A DNA stretch of 64,000 nt from Silicimonas sp. (GCA_022826385.1 JAJDUZ010000052.1:51061-115060), one strand, 5' to 3'; positions 34,147-42,960 are shown, counted from the stretch's first letter. Notes: generated by a model from the letters alone, not told the origin. Numbers and translations: made by a program.

Positions 34147-35235
34147 TCACGGTTCTTTCACGGGAAGAACGAAGCAGCGTCCGCGGCGGATCATCAGCCA
34201 AAGCGCTGTTCCGGGCTTTGGCAGGAAGACCGAAGGCACCGTGGCTTTCAGGATCGAGCCGTCATAGTCCATCTTGAACTCGACAAGGCTCTCGTGCCCC
34301 ATGAAGCGCGCCCGCATCACCACGCCCCGCGCTGGCACGCCGTCTTCGGGGGTCGGGTTCGGGCCGCGGCCGCCCCGGTCGAAATCGATGCGGATGTGCT
34401 GCGGGCGAATGATGATCTCAACCTCTGCCCCGTCGGGCACGCCGGGCGCCAGAAACTCACCGAACGGTGTCGAGGTCAAAGCGCCCTGAACCTTGGCGCG
34501 GATCACGTTGATATCGCTGAAGAAAGCTGCAGCCAAACGATCGACGGGCGAGTTATAGAGGTTGTAAGGCGCCCCCTGCTGCACGATCTGCCCGTCGCGC
34601 ATCAGCGCAATCTGGTCGGCCATGCGCATTGCCTCTTCCGGCTCGTGCGTGACCAGAACGACAGCGGTGCCTTCCTCTTTGAGGATGTCCAGCGTCTCGT
34701 CCCGGATACCGTCGCGCAAGCGGTTGTCGAGGCCCGAGAACGGCTCGTCCATCAGCATCACGCGCGGCTTCGGCGCAAGCGAACGCGCCAGCGCCACGCG
34801 CTGCTGCTCGCCGCCCGAAAGTTCGTGAGGCATCGCGGTTTCGAACCCGGCCAGATGCACCCGGTCCAGGGTCTCGGCCACGCGCGCGGCCTTCTCGGCC
34901 TTCGACCCGGTCAGGCCAAAGGCCACGTTCTGCGTCACGGTCAAATGCGGGAACAGGGCAAAGTCCTGGAAAATCAAGCCGATGCGCCGGTCTTCAGGGG
35001 GCAGATGCACCCCCGGCCCCGACAGCACCCGACCATCCAGCGAGACGGTGCCGGATTGTGGTTGCTCGACCCCGGCGATCAGGCGAAGCGTGGTGGACTT
35101 GCCGCAGCCCGACGGCCCCAGAAGGCAGGTCACCTGCCCCGAGCGCACATGCATCGACACGCCCGAGACGATGTCCCGACCCTGCAGCGATGTGCCCAGC
35201 CCTTCGACCAGAAGACCGTCCGTGTCCGCGCTCAC
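34147..35235 (-). CDS. ABC transporter ATP-binding protein, iron(III)/FbpC type
   Basis: A cytoplasmic ATPase of an ABC importer. Walker A GPSGCGKSTTLRLIAG, Q-loop FQDFALFPHLTVTQNV, signature LSGGEQQRVALARSLA, Walker B RVMLMDEPFSGLD and switch histidine VLVTHEPEEA are complete, and a C-terminal OB/TOBE-like region (about 240-362) follows, as in FbpC/PotA-type ATPases. No permease or binding-protein gene is beside it, so it is an orphan or serves another locus. The start is uncertain: GTG 35235 with GGGGA upstream is chosen, and a TTG at 35292 is the longest alternative. Confidence 0.87.
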   Translation of the reverse strand: MSADTDGLLVEGLGTSLQGRDIVSGVSMHVRSGQVTCLLGPSGCGKSTTLRLIAGVEQPQSGTVSLDGRVLSGPGVHLPPEDRRIGLIFQDFALFPHLTVTQNVAFGLTGSKAEKAARVAETLDRVHLAGFETAMPHELSGGEQQRVALARSLAPKPRVMLMDEPFSGLDNRLRDGIRDETLDILKEEGTAVVLVTHEPEEAMRMADQIALMRDGQIVQQGAPYNLYNSPVDRLAAAFFSDINVIRAKVQGALTSTPFGEFLAPGVPDGAEVEIIIRPQHIRIDFDRGGRGPNPTPEDGVPARGVVMRARFMGHESLVEFKMDYDGSILKATVPSVFLPKPGTALWLMIRRGRCFVLPVKEP

Positions 35236-35325
35236 CTTCGTCCCCGCGTTCAATTCCGACTGTTCCACTCGGAAACCGTCCCGAGGTATCAACGCGGCGC
35301 GTCCCGCGCAAGCCCGCGCGGGCGG

Positions 35326-36105
35326 TTAAAGCGTCGCGTTCACCGCGCCACCATCCAGCAGGATGTTCTGGCCGACGATGAAGCCTGCATGCTGCGAGCA
35401 AAGGAAAGCACAGGTCTGGCCGAACTCTTCCGCCGTGCCATAGCGGCGCGCGGGGATGGTCTGTTCGCGGTTGTGCTTGGCTTCCTCGATGCTGATCCCG
35501 CCCGCTTCCGCCGCGCCGGTGTCCAGCCCGATGGCGCGATCCGTGGCGTGGATGCCCGGCAGCAGGTTGTTGATGGTCACACCCGAAGGCGCCACCTGCC
35601 GCGACGTGCCTGCGACATAGCCGGTCAACCCGGCCCGGGCCGAGTTCGACAGCCCCAGCACCGGGATCGGCGACTTGACCGATTGCGAGGTGATGTTCAC
35701 CACGCGGCCCCAGCCCCGCTCCATCATGCCGGGCAGCACCGCTTTCATCAGTGCGATCGGCGTCAGCATGTTGGCGTCCAGCGCCTTGATGAAATCGTCG
35801 CGCTCCCAATCGCTCCACATGCCCGGCGGTGGGCCGCCTGCATTATTGACGAGAATGTCGAGATCACCCGCCGCCTCGAGCACTGCCGCGCGGCCTTCAT
35901 CTGTGGTGATGTCGGCGGCGACCGTGGTGACGCTGACCTGATAGCGCGACCGGATCTCATCGGCGGTTGCGTCCAGTGCCTCGGCCCCGCGTGCGTTCAG
36001 AACAAGATCAACACCGGCTTCCGCCAGCGCCAGCGCACAGCCTTTGCCCAGACCTTTCGATGATGCGCAGACGAGGCCGCGCTTGCCCTTGATGCCCAAA
36101 TCCAT
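35326..36105 (-). CDS. Atypical short-chain dehydrogenase/reductase family protein
   Basis: A 259-residue Rossmann-fold protein with CASSKGLGKGCALALAEAGV in the nucleotide-binding position and VNNAGGPPPGMW. In the catalytic region the usual Tyr-x-x-x-Lys is absent: the sequence is NITSQSVKSPIPVLGLSN followed by SARAG, with Leu and Arg at the two places. A group of SDR proteins sharing this pattern exists; their reaction is unclear and may not be a classical oxidoreduction. ATG 36105 follows GGGAGGA. Co-directional with the ABC ATPase gene and divergent from a small unknown gene. Confidence 0.87.
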   Translation of the reverse strand: MDLGIKGKRGLVCASSKGLGKGCALALAEAGVDLVLNARGAEALDATADEIRSRYQVSVTTVAADITTDEGRAAVLEAAGDLDILVNNAGGPPPGMWSDWERDDFIKALDANMLTPIALMKAVLPGMMERGWGRVVNITSQSVKSPIPVLGLSNSARAGLTGYVAGTSRQVAPSGVTINNLLPGIHATDRAIGLDTGAAEAGGISIEEAKHNREQTIPARRYGTAEEFGQTCAFLCSQHAGFIVGQNILLDGGAVNATL

Positions 36106-36151
36106 GATCGTCCTCCCTGTTACACGTCAGGTAGCATCAGGGGAGAGATGG

Positions 36152-36415
36152 ATGCCAGCCGAAACAGACGCGACACAAGCACTTGACCTGATCGAGAAGG
36201 ACGCGTTCTCGCCCGGTGCCCACTGGGAGGCCGCACATGAGATCGTGCAGGCCCGCGAAGGCGAACCGGTTTTTGACGCCATCCACGCAATGCTGCATCG
36301 GATCGAAGGCGATACCGGCAACGCGGCCTATTGGGACCGACGTGCCGGCACCGATTTTGGCAAGCACGGACCGGAGGACGAACTAGCCGCCCTCCGCGAT
36401 TTCGTCAGCCGCTAG
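36152..36415 (+). CDS. Small conserved protein, family not known
   Basis: An 87-residue cytosolic protein. The central part reads HWEAAHEIVQAREGEPVFDA and IHAMLHRIEGDTGNAAYWDR, a pattern with His, Glu, LHR and EGD that I believe recurs in bacterial and plant proteins without an assigned function. The many conserved His/Glu/Asp residues could bind metal, but this is conjecture. ATG 36152 has GGGGAGAG six bases upstream. It lies between divergent SDR and convergent SnoaL-like genes, with only five bases to the latter stop. Confidence 0.75.
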   Translation: MPAETDATQALDLIEKDAFSPGAHWEAAHEIVQAREGEPVFDAIHAMLHRIEGDTGNAAYWDRRAGTDFGKHGPEDELAALRDFVSR

Positions 36416-36419
36416 GCCA

Positions 36420-36791
36420 CTAGCCCATCGGCATCATGAAGAACGTCTCGCGCACGATCTTGCCGTTCTGAACGTCATAAAGCCCGACTTCCTTGCCCTG
36501 CCAACGCTGGCCGTTGGATTTGTCGGTGCAATCCATGTTGTAGATCATGCTGAACTGGTCGCCATTGACGAACGGACCTTCCATGCTGAAGTCGTGGACT
36601 TCCATCGCGTTGTCCCACCAGTCATGCTTTCCCTTGATCGCATCGACGCCGGTGGTGACCGGATCCATTCCCGGGGGCGACATCGGCTCGACCGAGACGG
36701 CGTCGGCGGCGTAAAGCTCGTCCAGTCCCTGCCGTTCGGTCTGGTTCGAAATATGTTCACAAAGCTTCTGAGCAATTTCCTGAGTAGTCAT
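36420..36791 (-). CDS. SnoaL/NTF2-like protein
   Basis: A 123-residue cytosolic protein. Its plan, helix-rich start (MTTQEIAQKLCEHISNQT), then YAADAVSVEPMSPPGMDPVT, then a beta-sheet ending DVQNGKIVRETFFMM, fits the SnoaL/NTF2-like cone fold, used by small-molecule isomerases and dehydratases and by proteins without enzymatic action. ATG 36791 follows GGGAGAA. A LexA-type box lies about 50 bases upstream of it, in the divergent spacer with prfC, so it may be SOS-controlled. Function unknown. Confidence 0.8.
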   Translation of the reverse strand: MTTQEIAQKLCEHISNQTERQGLDELYAADAVSVEPMSPPGMDPVTTGVDAIKGKHDWWDNAMEVHDFSMEGPFVNGDQFSMIYNMDCTDKSNGQRWQGKEVGLYDVQNGKIVRETFFMMPMG

Positions 36792-36835
36792 GGGGTTCTC
36801 CCTGGGCAGCTGTGAATAACATCTGCTCGAAAATT

Positions 36836-36850
36836 GTTCTTGTTATGTTC
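36836..36850. promoter_or_regulatory. LexA-type box GTTC-N7-GTTC
   Basis: GTTC, seven bases, GTTC: the alphaproteobacterial LexA operator as known from Rhodobacter sphaeroides. It sits between the SnoaL-like gene (start 36791, minus) and prfC (start 36928, plus). It could control either gene. Confidence 0.6.
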
Positions 36851-36927
36851 TCATCATACGGATTTGGGCGCGCAGCGCAACAACTATCCCCTCGCACATG
36901 AGAGCAAGGCGCATTATATGCCCGCCC

Positions 36928-38538
36928 ATGTTGGACCGTGCTTCGAATATCCCCGACCTGCCGCCCGAGATCGCGAAGCGGCGGACCTTTGCCATCATCT
37001 CGCACCCGGATGCGGGCAAGACGACACTGACCGAGAAGTTCCTGCTTTACGGCGGCGCCATCCAGATGGCGGGCCAGGTGCGGGCCAAAGGCGAGGCACG
37101 GCGCACGCGCTCGGACTTCATGGCGATGGAAAAGGATCGCGGCATTTCGGTCAGCGCCTCGGCCATGTCGTTCGACTATCGCGACTTCCGCTTCAACCTT
37201 GTCGACACGCCAGGCCACAGCGATTTCTCGGAAGACACTTATCGGACCCTTACCGCCGTTGACGCCGCGATCATGGTGATCGATGGCGCCAAGGGCGTGG
37301 AAAGCCAGACTCAGAAACTGTTCGAAGTCTGCCGCTTGCGCGACCTGCCGATCTTGACCTTTTGCAACAAGATGGACCGCGAAAGCCGCGAAACCTTCGA
37401 GATTATTGACGAAATCCAAGAAAACCTTGCGATTGACGTGACTCCGGCGTCGTGGCCCATCGGCATGGGGCGCGACTTCCTTGGATCGTACGACATGCTG
37501 AACGATCGGCTGGAACTGATGGAGCGTGCCGACCGCAACAAGGTCGCGGAATCGATCAAGATCGACGGGCTCGACGACCCGAAACTCGACGAGCTGATCC
37601 CCGAAGCCCTTCTGGCGCAACTGCGCGAAGAGATCGAGATGGCCCGCGAGTTGCTGCCCGCGTTCGATCATCAGGCGTTTCTGGACGGCACGCTGACACC
37701 GATCTGGTTCGGCAGCGCCATCAACTCGTTCGGCGTCAAGGAACTGATGGACGGGATCGGCGACTATGGCCCCCTGCCCCAGCCGCAATCGGCTGAACCG
37801 CGCCAGGTCAGCCCGGACGAAAAGAAGGTCGCGGGCTTCGTCTTCAAGGTGCAAGCCAACATGGACCCCAAGCACCGCGACCGGGTCGCTTTCGTGCGCC
37901 TTGCCTCGGGCCATTTCCAGCGCGGCATGAAACTGCATCACGTGCGCTCGAAGAAGCCCATGGCGATCTCGAACCCGGTCCTGTTTCTTGCCAGTGACCG
38001 CGAACTGGCGGAAGAGGCTTGGGCCGGCGACATCATCGGCATTCCGAACCACGGGCAATTGCGCATCGGCGACACGCTGACCGAGGGTGAAGCCCTGCGC
38101 GTGACAGGCATCCCCAGCTTTGCCCCCGAACTGCTGCAAGGCGTGCGCGCGGGCGACCCGTTGAAGGCCAAGCATCTGGACAAGGCGCTGATGCAGTTCG
38201 CCGAGGAAGGCGCCGCCAAGGTCTTCAAACCGTCCATCGGCTCGGGCTTCATCGTGGGCGTGGTCGGACAGCTGCAATTCGAAGTGTTGGCCAGCCGGAT
38301 CGAGCTGGAATACGGCCTGCCCGTGCGTTTCGAAGCGTCGCAATTCACCAGCGCACGGTGGGTCACCGGCCCACAGGACAAACTGGACGCGTTCGTCAAC
38401 GCCAACAAGCAGCACATCGCCCATGACAATGACGGCGACGTCGTTTTCCTGACGCGTCTGCAATGGGACATCGACCGGATCGAGCGTGACTATCCCGAGC
38501 TGCACCTGTCGGCGACGAAGGAAATGCAGGTCGCCTGA
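36928..38538 (+). CDS. prfC: Peptide chain release factor 3
   Basis: GTPase that removes RF1 or RF2 from the ribosome after termination. The 536-residue protein has the GTP-binding motifs SHPDAGKTTLTE (G1), DTPGHSDFSEDT (G3) and CNKMDRE (G4), followed by domain 2 (VAGFVFKVQANMDPKHRDRV) and the C-terminal domain with VGVVGQLQFEVLASRIELEY. Length and order are those of RF3 rather than EF-G. The start ATG 36928 (MLDRASNIPDLPPEI) was chosen over ATG 36898, whose extra ten residues do not fit the family. A LexA box lies 78 bases upstream. Confidence 0.95.
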   Translation: MLDRASNIPDLPPEIAKRRTFAIISHPDAGKTTLTEKFLLYGGAIQMAGQVRAKGEARRTRSDFMAMEKDRGISVSASAMSFDYRDFRFNLVDTPGHSDFSEDTYRTLTAVDAAIMVIDGAKGVESQTQKLFEVCRLRDLPILTFCNKMDRESRETFEIIDEIQENLAIDVTPASWPIGMGRDFLGSYDMLNDRLELMERADRNKVAESIKIDGLDDPKLDELIPEALLAQLREEIEMARELLPAFDHQAFLDGTLTPIWFGSAINSFGVKELMDGIGDYGPLPQPQSAEPRQVSPDEKKVAGFVFKVQANMDPKHRDRVAFVRLASGHFQRGMKLHHVRSKKPMAISNPVLFLASDRELAEEAWAGDIIGIPNHGQLRIGDTLTEGEALRVTGIPSFAPELLQGVRAGDPLKAKHLDKALMQFAEEGAAKVFKPSIGSGFIVGVVGQLQFEVLASRIELEYGLPVRFEASQFTSARWVTGPQDKLDAFVNANKQHIAHDNDGDVVFLTRLQWDIDRIERDYPELHLSATKEMQVA

Positions 38539-38977
38539 GCCAGAATCCGACTCACTGGCGCGTGCTCTTCTCTCGCGATCAGCCAGCCTCGCGCGGAAGG
38601 CGGTTGCCGCCGAACGGGCTTCTTGCACGCGTCATCTGACAATTCGCAGCCGCCTGCAAAAACAAGCGCCATGTGCCTTGTCTCTCGGCGGCGTTTCAAA
38701 GGCAGGCCTCCCATAGCGCCCAGAAGCAGCGTCACTTAACGCGCGTCAATAATTCCAACATCTTAGCATGTGCATAACTTTCACGCCGCACGCAGCGCCG
38801 ACCATCTGCGGCATGGAAACCCACCGGGACAGATTTGGAAAACCCTGCAAAACCCTGCCCTCAAGCCTCACAATTCCGCAGTCAGTGGTTTCTGTCCTCA
38901 ATGCTGCCACAATCAATGAAATAACGGGAAACAATCCCCCCGAAATTCAAGAACTGTTTACCAATTGTCCAAGCGCA

Positions 38978-39006
38978 TTGACGCTGGCCCAAGATTCTAC
39001 TACCTG
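38978..39006 (+). promoter_or_regulatory. Possible promoter of the helicase gene
   Basis: TTGACG (38978-38983), a 17-base spacer, and a weak -10 TACCTG (39001-39006). The -35 is good, the -10 poor. Confidence 0.25.
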
Positions 39007-39024
39007 AACGCTACTGCGGCAGCT

Positions 39025-39033
39025 TGTGGATAA
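39025..39033 (-). promoter_or_regulatory. Consensus DnaA box
   Basis: TTATCCACA on the minus strand (TGTGGATAA on plus), the perfect DnaA box, about 70 bases upstream of the helicase start. It lies within a short direct repeat of GCTTGTGG. A single box does not make an origin. Confidence 0.4.
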
Positions 39034-39102
39034 GCTTGTGGTCATACGGACCCGCCGCTCAGCCGACGGGCCGTGATACTGGTCCGTAAACCATGGACCG
39101 AT

Positions 39103-40500
39103 ATGACAAAGTTTACCGATCTGGCTCTTTCGCCAAAAGTTCTGAAAGCCGTTGAAGCGGCTGGTTACGAAACACCGACGCCGATTCAGGCTGGCGCCAT
39201 CCCGCCCGCCCTGGAAGGCCGTGATGTGCTGGGGATCGCCCAGACCGGCACCGGCAAGACCGCGAGTTTCACGCTGCCGATGATTTCGATGCTGGCGCGC
39301 GGGCGCGCCCGGGCGCGGATGCCGCGCAGCCTTGTGCTGTGCCCGACCCGCGAACTGGCCGCGCAGGTGGCCGAGAACTTCGACATCTATGCCCAAAACG
39401 TGAAACTGACGAAGGCGCTGTTGATTGGCGGCGTCAGTTTCAAGGAACAGGACGCGCTGATCGACCGCGGTGTCGACGTGCTGATCGCGACGCCGGGCCG
39501 CCTGCTCGACCATTTCGAGCGCGGCAAGCTGCTGCTGACCGGCGTGCAGATCATGGTCGTCGACGAAGCCGACCGGATGCTGGATATGGGGTTCATTCCC
39601 GATATCGAACGCATCTTCTCGCTGACGCCCTTCACCCGCCAGACGCTGTTCTTCAGCGCCACGATGGCGCCCGAGATCGAGCGGATCACCAACACGTTCC
39701 TGTCGAACCCCGAGCGGATCGAAGTGGCGCGGCAGGCTACGGCCTCCGAGACGATTACGCAGGAAGTGGTGCTGATCAAACCCTCGCGCCGCGACCGTGC
39801 GGCGAAAGAAAAGCGCGATGTTCTGCGCGGGATCATCGAGCGCGAAGGCGAAGCCTGCAGCAACGCGATTGTCTTCTGTAATCGCAAGGTCGATGTCGAT
39901 ATCGTTGCCAAGTCTTTGAAGAAGCACGGTTATAACGCCGCGGCCATTCACGGCGATCTCGACCAGTCGCAGCGCATGAAAACGCTCGACGCGTTCCGCG
40001 ATGGCGAACTGCGCTTCCTCGTCGCCTCGGATGTGGCCGCCCGCGGCCTGGACATTCCCAGCGTGAGCCACGTGTTCAACTATGACGTCCCTTCGCATTC
40101 CGAAGACTACGTGCACCGCATCGGCCGCACCGGTCGTGCCGGTCGCGAAGGCAAGGCGGTCATGATCTCGGCCCCGGTTGATGACAAGAACCTCGCCGCG
40201 ATCGAAAAGCTGATCGACAAGGAAATCCCGCGCGCCGAGAACCCTGTGGCCAACGCGGCGCCGAAGCCCGAGGCGGACACGGAAGAGAAGCCGAAGCGCG
40301 GTCGTGGACGCGGCAAGAAAGCTGATGCCGCGCCCGAGACCAAGGCAGAACCCGTCGTGGCCAAGGAAGAAGCCAAGGTGGCCGAGAAACCCGCGCGCCG
40401 TGGTCGGAACCGCGACGGTGGCGGAAACAAGACTGTCGGCATGGGCGACCATATGCCCAGCTTCATCGCGATGAGCTTCGAAGAGCGCAAAGCCAGCTAA
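39103..40500 (+). CDS. DEAD-box RNA helicase
   Basis: ATP-dependent RNA helicase, 465 residues. The motifs run in order: Q motif (YETPTPIQAGAIPPAL), motif I AQTGTGKTASF, PTRELAAQ, TPGRLLDH, motif II VVDEADRMLDMGF, SAT, motif V DVAARGLDI and VI HRIGRTGRAGR. The C-terminal 90 residues are a low-complexity tail of alternating acidic and basic residues (KPKRGRGRGKKADAA, ARRGRNRDGGGN), likely for RNA binding, as in RhlE-type helicases. The start ATG 39103 (MTKFTDLALSPK) is chosen on family grounds; the upstream 10 residues are not conserved. Possible substrates are structured mRNAs and rRNA during cold adaptation. Confidence 0.95.
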   Translation: MTKFTDLALSPKVLKAVEAAGYETPTPIQAGAIPPALEGRDVLGIAQTGTGKTASFTLPMISMLARGRARARMPRSLVLCPTRELAAQVAENFDIYAQNVKLTKALLIGGVSFKEQDALIDRGVDVLIATPGRLLDHFERGKLLLTGVQIMVVDEADRMLDMGFIPDIERIFSLTPFTRQTLFFSATMAPEIERITNTFLSNPERIEVARQATASETITQEVVLIKPSRRDRAAKEKRDVLRGIIEREGEACSNAIVFCNRKVDVDIVAKSLKKHGYNAAAIHGDLDQSQRMKTLDAFRDGELRFLVASDVAARGLDIPSVSHVFNYDVPSHSEDYVHRIGRTGRAGREGKAVMISAPVDDKNLAAIEKLIDKEIPRAENPVANAAPKPEADTEEKPKRGRGRGKKADAAPETKAEPVVAKEEAKVAEKPARRGRNRDGGGNKTVGMGDHMPSFIAMSFEERKAS

Positions 40501-40578
40501 CGCGACCGACCGGCAGCCCTGCGACGGAAGCACGCGACCCGGCGAACGTCTTTCCAGTCTTATGCCTACCTTAACCTT

Positions 40579-40601
40579 CCCACCCTATCGACAAGGGTGG
40601 G
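40579..40601 (+). terminator. Probable terminator after the helicase gene
   Basis: CCCACCC, nine bases, GGGTGGG, followed ten bases later by CTTTTGTTTT. It lies between the convergent helicase and gph genes and fits transcription from the left. Confidence 0.55.
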
Positions 40602-40639
40602 TGGCGGTGGCTTTTGTTTTCCGTGGAAACTTTAACAGA

Positions 40640-41296
40640 TCAGGTTTCTGCTTGATCCATGTTGAGGATCAGACCGGGTAAATCGGCAAAATCGCTGAAA
40701 CGCTCGGCATGTGGCAGGTCTTCGACCGGCGACAAACGAATGCCTTCGGTAAACAGGATGAACGGCACGCCCGCATTCGCTGCCGTAGCCGCATCCGTCT
40801 CGCTGTCGCCCACATAGACGCAGTCGGAAACGCCCAGACGTTCCATCGCATGACGCACGGGCGCAGGATCGGGCTTTCGGACGGCAAGATCATCTCCGGC
40901 GACGACCACGTCAAAGAAGCGCCCCAGGTCAGCACTTTCCAACGTCGGCAGCAGCGGGCCCCGCGGCTTGTTCGTGACCAATCCCATCGGGACGCGATGC
41001 GACTGAAGCGCCGCCAGTGCCTCGGCCACGTGGGGAAAGGTCTTTGTCTGCAAGGCCGCCTGCTTATAGGCGGCGATGAAAGCCGTCATCACCTCGGCAC
41101 GGTCGGATGGCTGCAAATCGGTCGCGGCAATCAGGCGGTCGACGAAGACCTGCTCGCCCAGCCCGACAAAACCGGCCACCACGTCACGCGCCAGCCCCGG
41201 CAGTTCAAACCCGTCCAGCACCGCATTCGCCGCGGCCTGCACATCCGGCAGGCTGTCGATCAGCGTGCCGTCCAGATCGAACAGAACCGCGACCAT
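40640..41296 (-). CDS. gph: Phosphoglycolate phosphatase (HAD family)
   Basis: Hydrolyses 2-phosphoglycolate, produced in DNA repair or by Rubisco. The 218-residue protein has HAD motif I FDLDGTLIDS (nucleophile and acid aspartates), motif II near VTNK and motif III/IV with KPDPAPVRHAM and YVGDSETDAATAANAG. Length and cap domain agree with Gph, but substrate range in this family is broad. Its ATG shares one base with the rnj stop codon, so it is co-translated with rnj. It is the last gene of the minus-strand block from the nuo operon. Confidence 0.87.
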   Translation of the reverse strand: MVAVLFDLDGTLIDSLPDVQAAANAVLDGFELPGLARDVVAGFVGLGEQVFVDRLIAATDLQPSDRAEVMTAFIAAYKQAALQTKTFPHVAEALAALQSHRVPMGLVTNKPRGPLLPTLESADLGRFFDVVVAGDDLAVRKPDPAPVRHAMERLGVSDCVYVGDSETDAATAANAGVPFILFTEGIRLSPVEDLPHAERFSDFADLPGLILNMDQAET

Positions 41297-42960
41297 CAGC
41301 TGAGACGGCTGATCACAACGGTCACTTCCGGCTTCTTGCCAATCTCGTCATCCGACGTGCGCCGCACGGTCTTTCGGATGTCGTCTTCCAGATCGTCATC
41401 ATCGCTGCGGGTGTTGCGCGAGGCGCGCCCGATCATCTGGCTCAGGTCTTCCTCCAGCACATCTGACAGCGCAGCGCCCGAGGTGCCGATCTCGGGCAGG
41501 CCCATCAGATCGACCCATGGTTCGCCGACCATCTCGTCGTCTTCCAGCGCGACCGAGACAATCACATGCCCGTTCATCGCCATGCGCAGCCGGTCGCGCA
41601 CGATGCCGTCCAGCGCGCCGTACTTGACCTTGCCGTCCAGATAGATCCGGCCCGCCTCGATATATTCAACGATATCAGGGGCATCCCCCGTCAGATCAAC
41701 CATCGAGCCGTTGACGGCCACGACCGATCCCATGCCTTTCGCCTTTGCAAGCTTGGCGTGTTCCCGCAAATGCCGGTGTTCGCCGTGCATCGGGATCACC
41801 ATGCGCGGCTTCAGAATGTCGTGCATTCGTTCAAGGTCCGGACGGTTCGCATGGCCCGACACGTGATAGAGGTTCGAGCTGTCATCCACCACGTCCACGC
41901 CCTTTTCCGACAGCGCGTTGACGATCCGGATCACGCCTTTCTCGTTCCCCGGAATGGTCTTCGAGGAAAAGAGGAACGTGTCGCCTTCGGCCAGCTCCAG
42001 CCCCAAATACTTGCCGCGCGACAGGCCGGCACTCGCCGCCCGCCGCTCGCCCTGGCTGCCGGTCACCAGCAGCATCAGGTTCTGGCGCGGGATGTCCTCG
42101 GCCTCTTCCGGCGAGATCGTCTTGGGAAAGTCGGTGACGACGCCCGTCAGCACCGCCGCTTCGATCATCCGGCGCATCGCACGGCCCAGCAAACAGACCG
42201 AGCGTCCGGCCTCGACGCCCGCGTCGGCCAGTGTCTTCACCCGTGCCACGTTCGACGCGAAGGTCGTCGCCACGAACATGCCCGGCGCGCTTTCCACCAG
42301 TTTGACGATCTCGGGCCCCACCGTCGCTTCCGAACGGCCTGCCACCGGCTGCATCACGTTGGTGCTGTCGCAGACCAGCGCGTGCACGCCGTCCTTGCCG
42401 ATTCCGCGCCAGAACCCTTCGTCAAAGGCCTCGCCCACCAAGGGGGTTTCGTCCAGCTTGAAGTCGCCCGTATGCACGACCCGGCCAGCGGGCGTGTCGA
42501 TGATCAGGGCCGAGCTTTCCGGGATCGAATGGCTGATCGGTGCAAAGCCCACCTTGAACGGACCGGCCTCGATCTGCTCGGGCCACGCGGGCACGATGTT
42601 GACGCTTTCCGGGTCGTGGCCCTTTTCCTCGACCTTGCGGCGCGCGTGGTGGCCGGTAAACGCGCGGGCATAGATCGGCGCGTTCAACTGGTCAAAAAGA
42701 TGCCCGACCGCACCGACATGGTCCTCGTGGGCATGGGTGATGAAGATGCCTTCGATCCGGTCGGCGCGTTCCGCCAGCCACGCGATATCGGCCATGATCA
42801 GGTCCACACCGGGCGAACTGTCCATGTCGGGAAAGGTCACGCCCAGATCAGCCAGGATCAGCCGTTCTTTTCCGGGCGCCCCCCAGCCATAGACATAGGT
42901 GTTCATCCCGATCTCCCCCGCCCCGCCTAGGGGCAGGTAGATCAAACGCTCGTTACTCAT
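41296..42960 (-). CDS. rnj: Ribonuclease J
   Basis: A metallo-beta-lactamase/beta-CASP ribonuclease with endo- and 5-prime exonuclease action in rRNA maturation and mRNA turnover. The metal motif FITHAHEDHVGAVGHL, the beta-CASP segment with SGHANRPDLERMHDIL and MVIPMHGEHRHLREH, and a C-terminal domain complete the 554-residue protein, the length usual for alphaproteobacteria. It starts MSNERLIYLPLGGAGEIGMN. Its ATG overlaps the coaX stop codon by four bases. Confidence 0.96.
   Translation of the reverse strand: MSNERLIYLPLGGAGEIGMNTYVYGWGAPGKERLILADLGVTFPDMDSSPGVDLIMADIAWLAERADRIEGIFITHAHEDHVGAVGHLFDQLNAPIYARAFTGHHARRKVEEKGHDPESVNIVPAWPEQIEAGPFKVGFAPISHSIPESSALIIDTPAGRVVHTGDFKLDETPLVGEAFDEGFWRGIGKDGVHALVCDSTNVMQPVAGRSEATVGPEIVKLVESAPGMFVATTFASNVARVKTLADAGVEAGRSVCLLGRAMRRMIEAAVLTGVVTDFPKTISPEEAEDIPRQNLMLLVTGSQGERRAASAGLSRGKYLGLELAEGDTFLFSSKTIPGNEKGVIRIVNALSEKGVDVVDDSSNLYHVSGHANRPDLERMHDILKPRMVIPMHGEHRHLREHAKLAKAKGMGSVVAVNGSMVDLTGDAPDIVEYIEAGRIYLDGKVKYGALDGIVRDRLRMAMNGHVIVSVALEDDEMVGEPWVDLMGLPEIGTSGAALSDVLEEDLSQMIGRASRNTRSDDDDLEDDIRKTVRRTSDDEIGKKPEVTVVISRLS

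Larger units (their letters stand above)
38539..39102. other. Long intergenic leader without a convincing gene
   Basis: About 560 bases between prfC and the DEAD-box helicase. The middle (about 38750-39000) is richer in A+T than its surroundings. Small open frames on both strands (for example 38768-39007 and 38746-38934) lack ribosome-binding sites. Long leaders of cold-shock helicase genes are common, so this may be a regulatory 5-prime UTR. Confidence 0.5.

Noticed and set aside
36757..38628. A 623-codon minus-strand open frame
   Set aside because: Antisense to prfC, whose GTPase motifs are complete on the other strand.
38768..39007. A 79-codon ORF in the helicase leader
   Set aside because: No ribosome-binding site, unusual composition without hydrophobic or domain pattern; not convincing.
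39001..39060. Replication origin at the DnaA box
   Set aside because: Only one box, no cluster or A+T-rich unwinding region, and no dnaA, parAB or repABC gene nearby.
38947..40533. A 528-codon minus-strand open frame
   Set aside because: Antisense to the DEAD-box helicase, whose motifs are complete.
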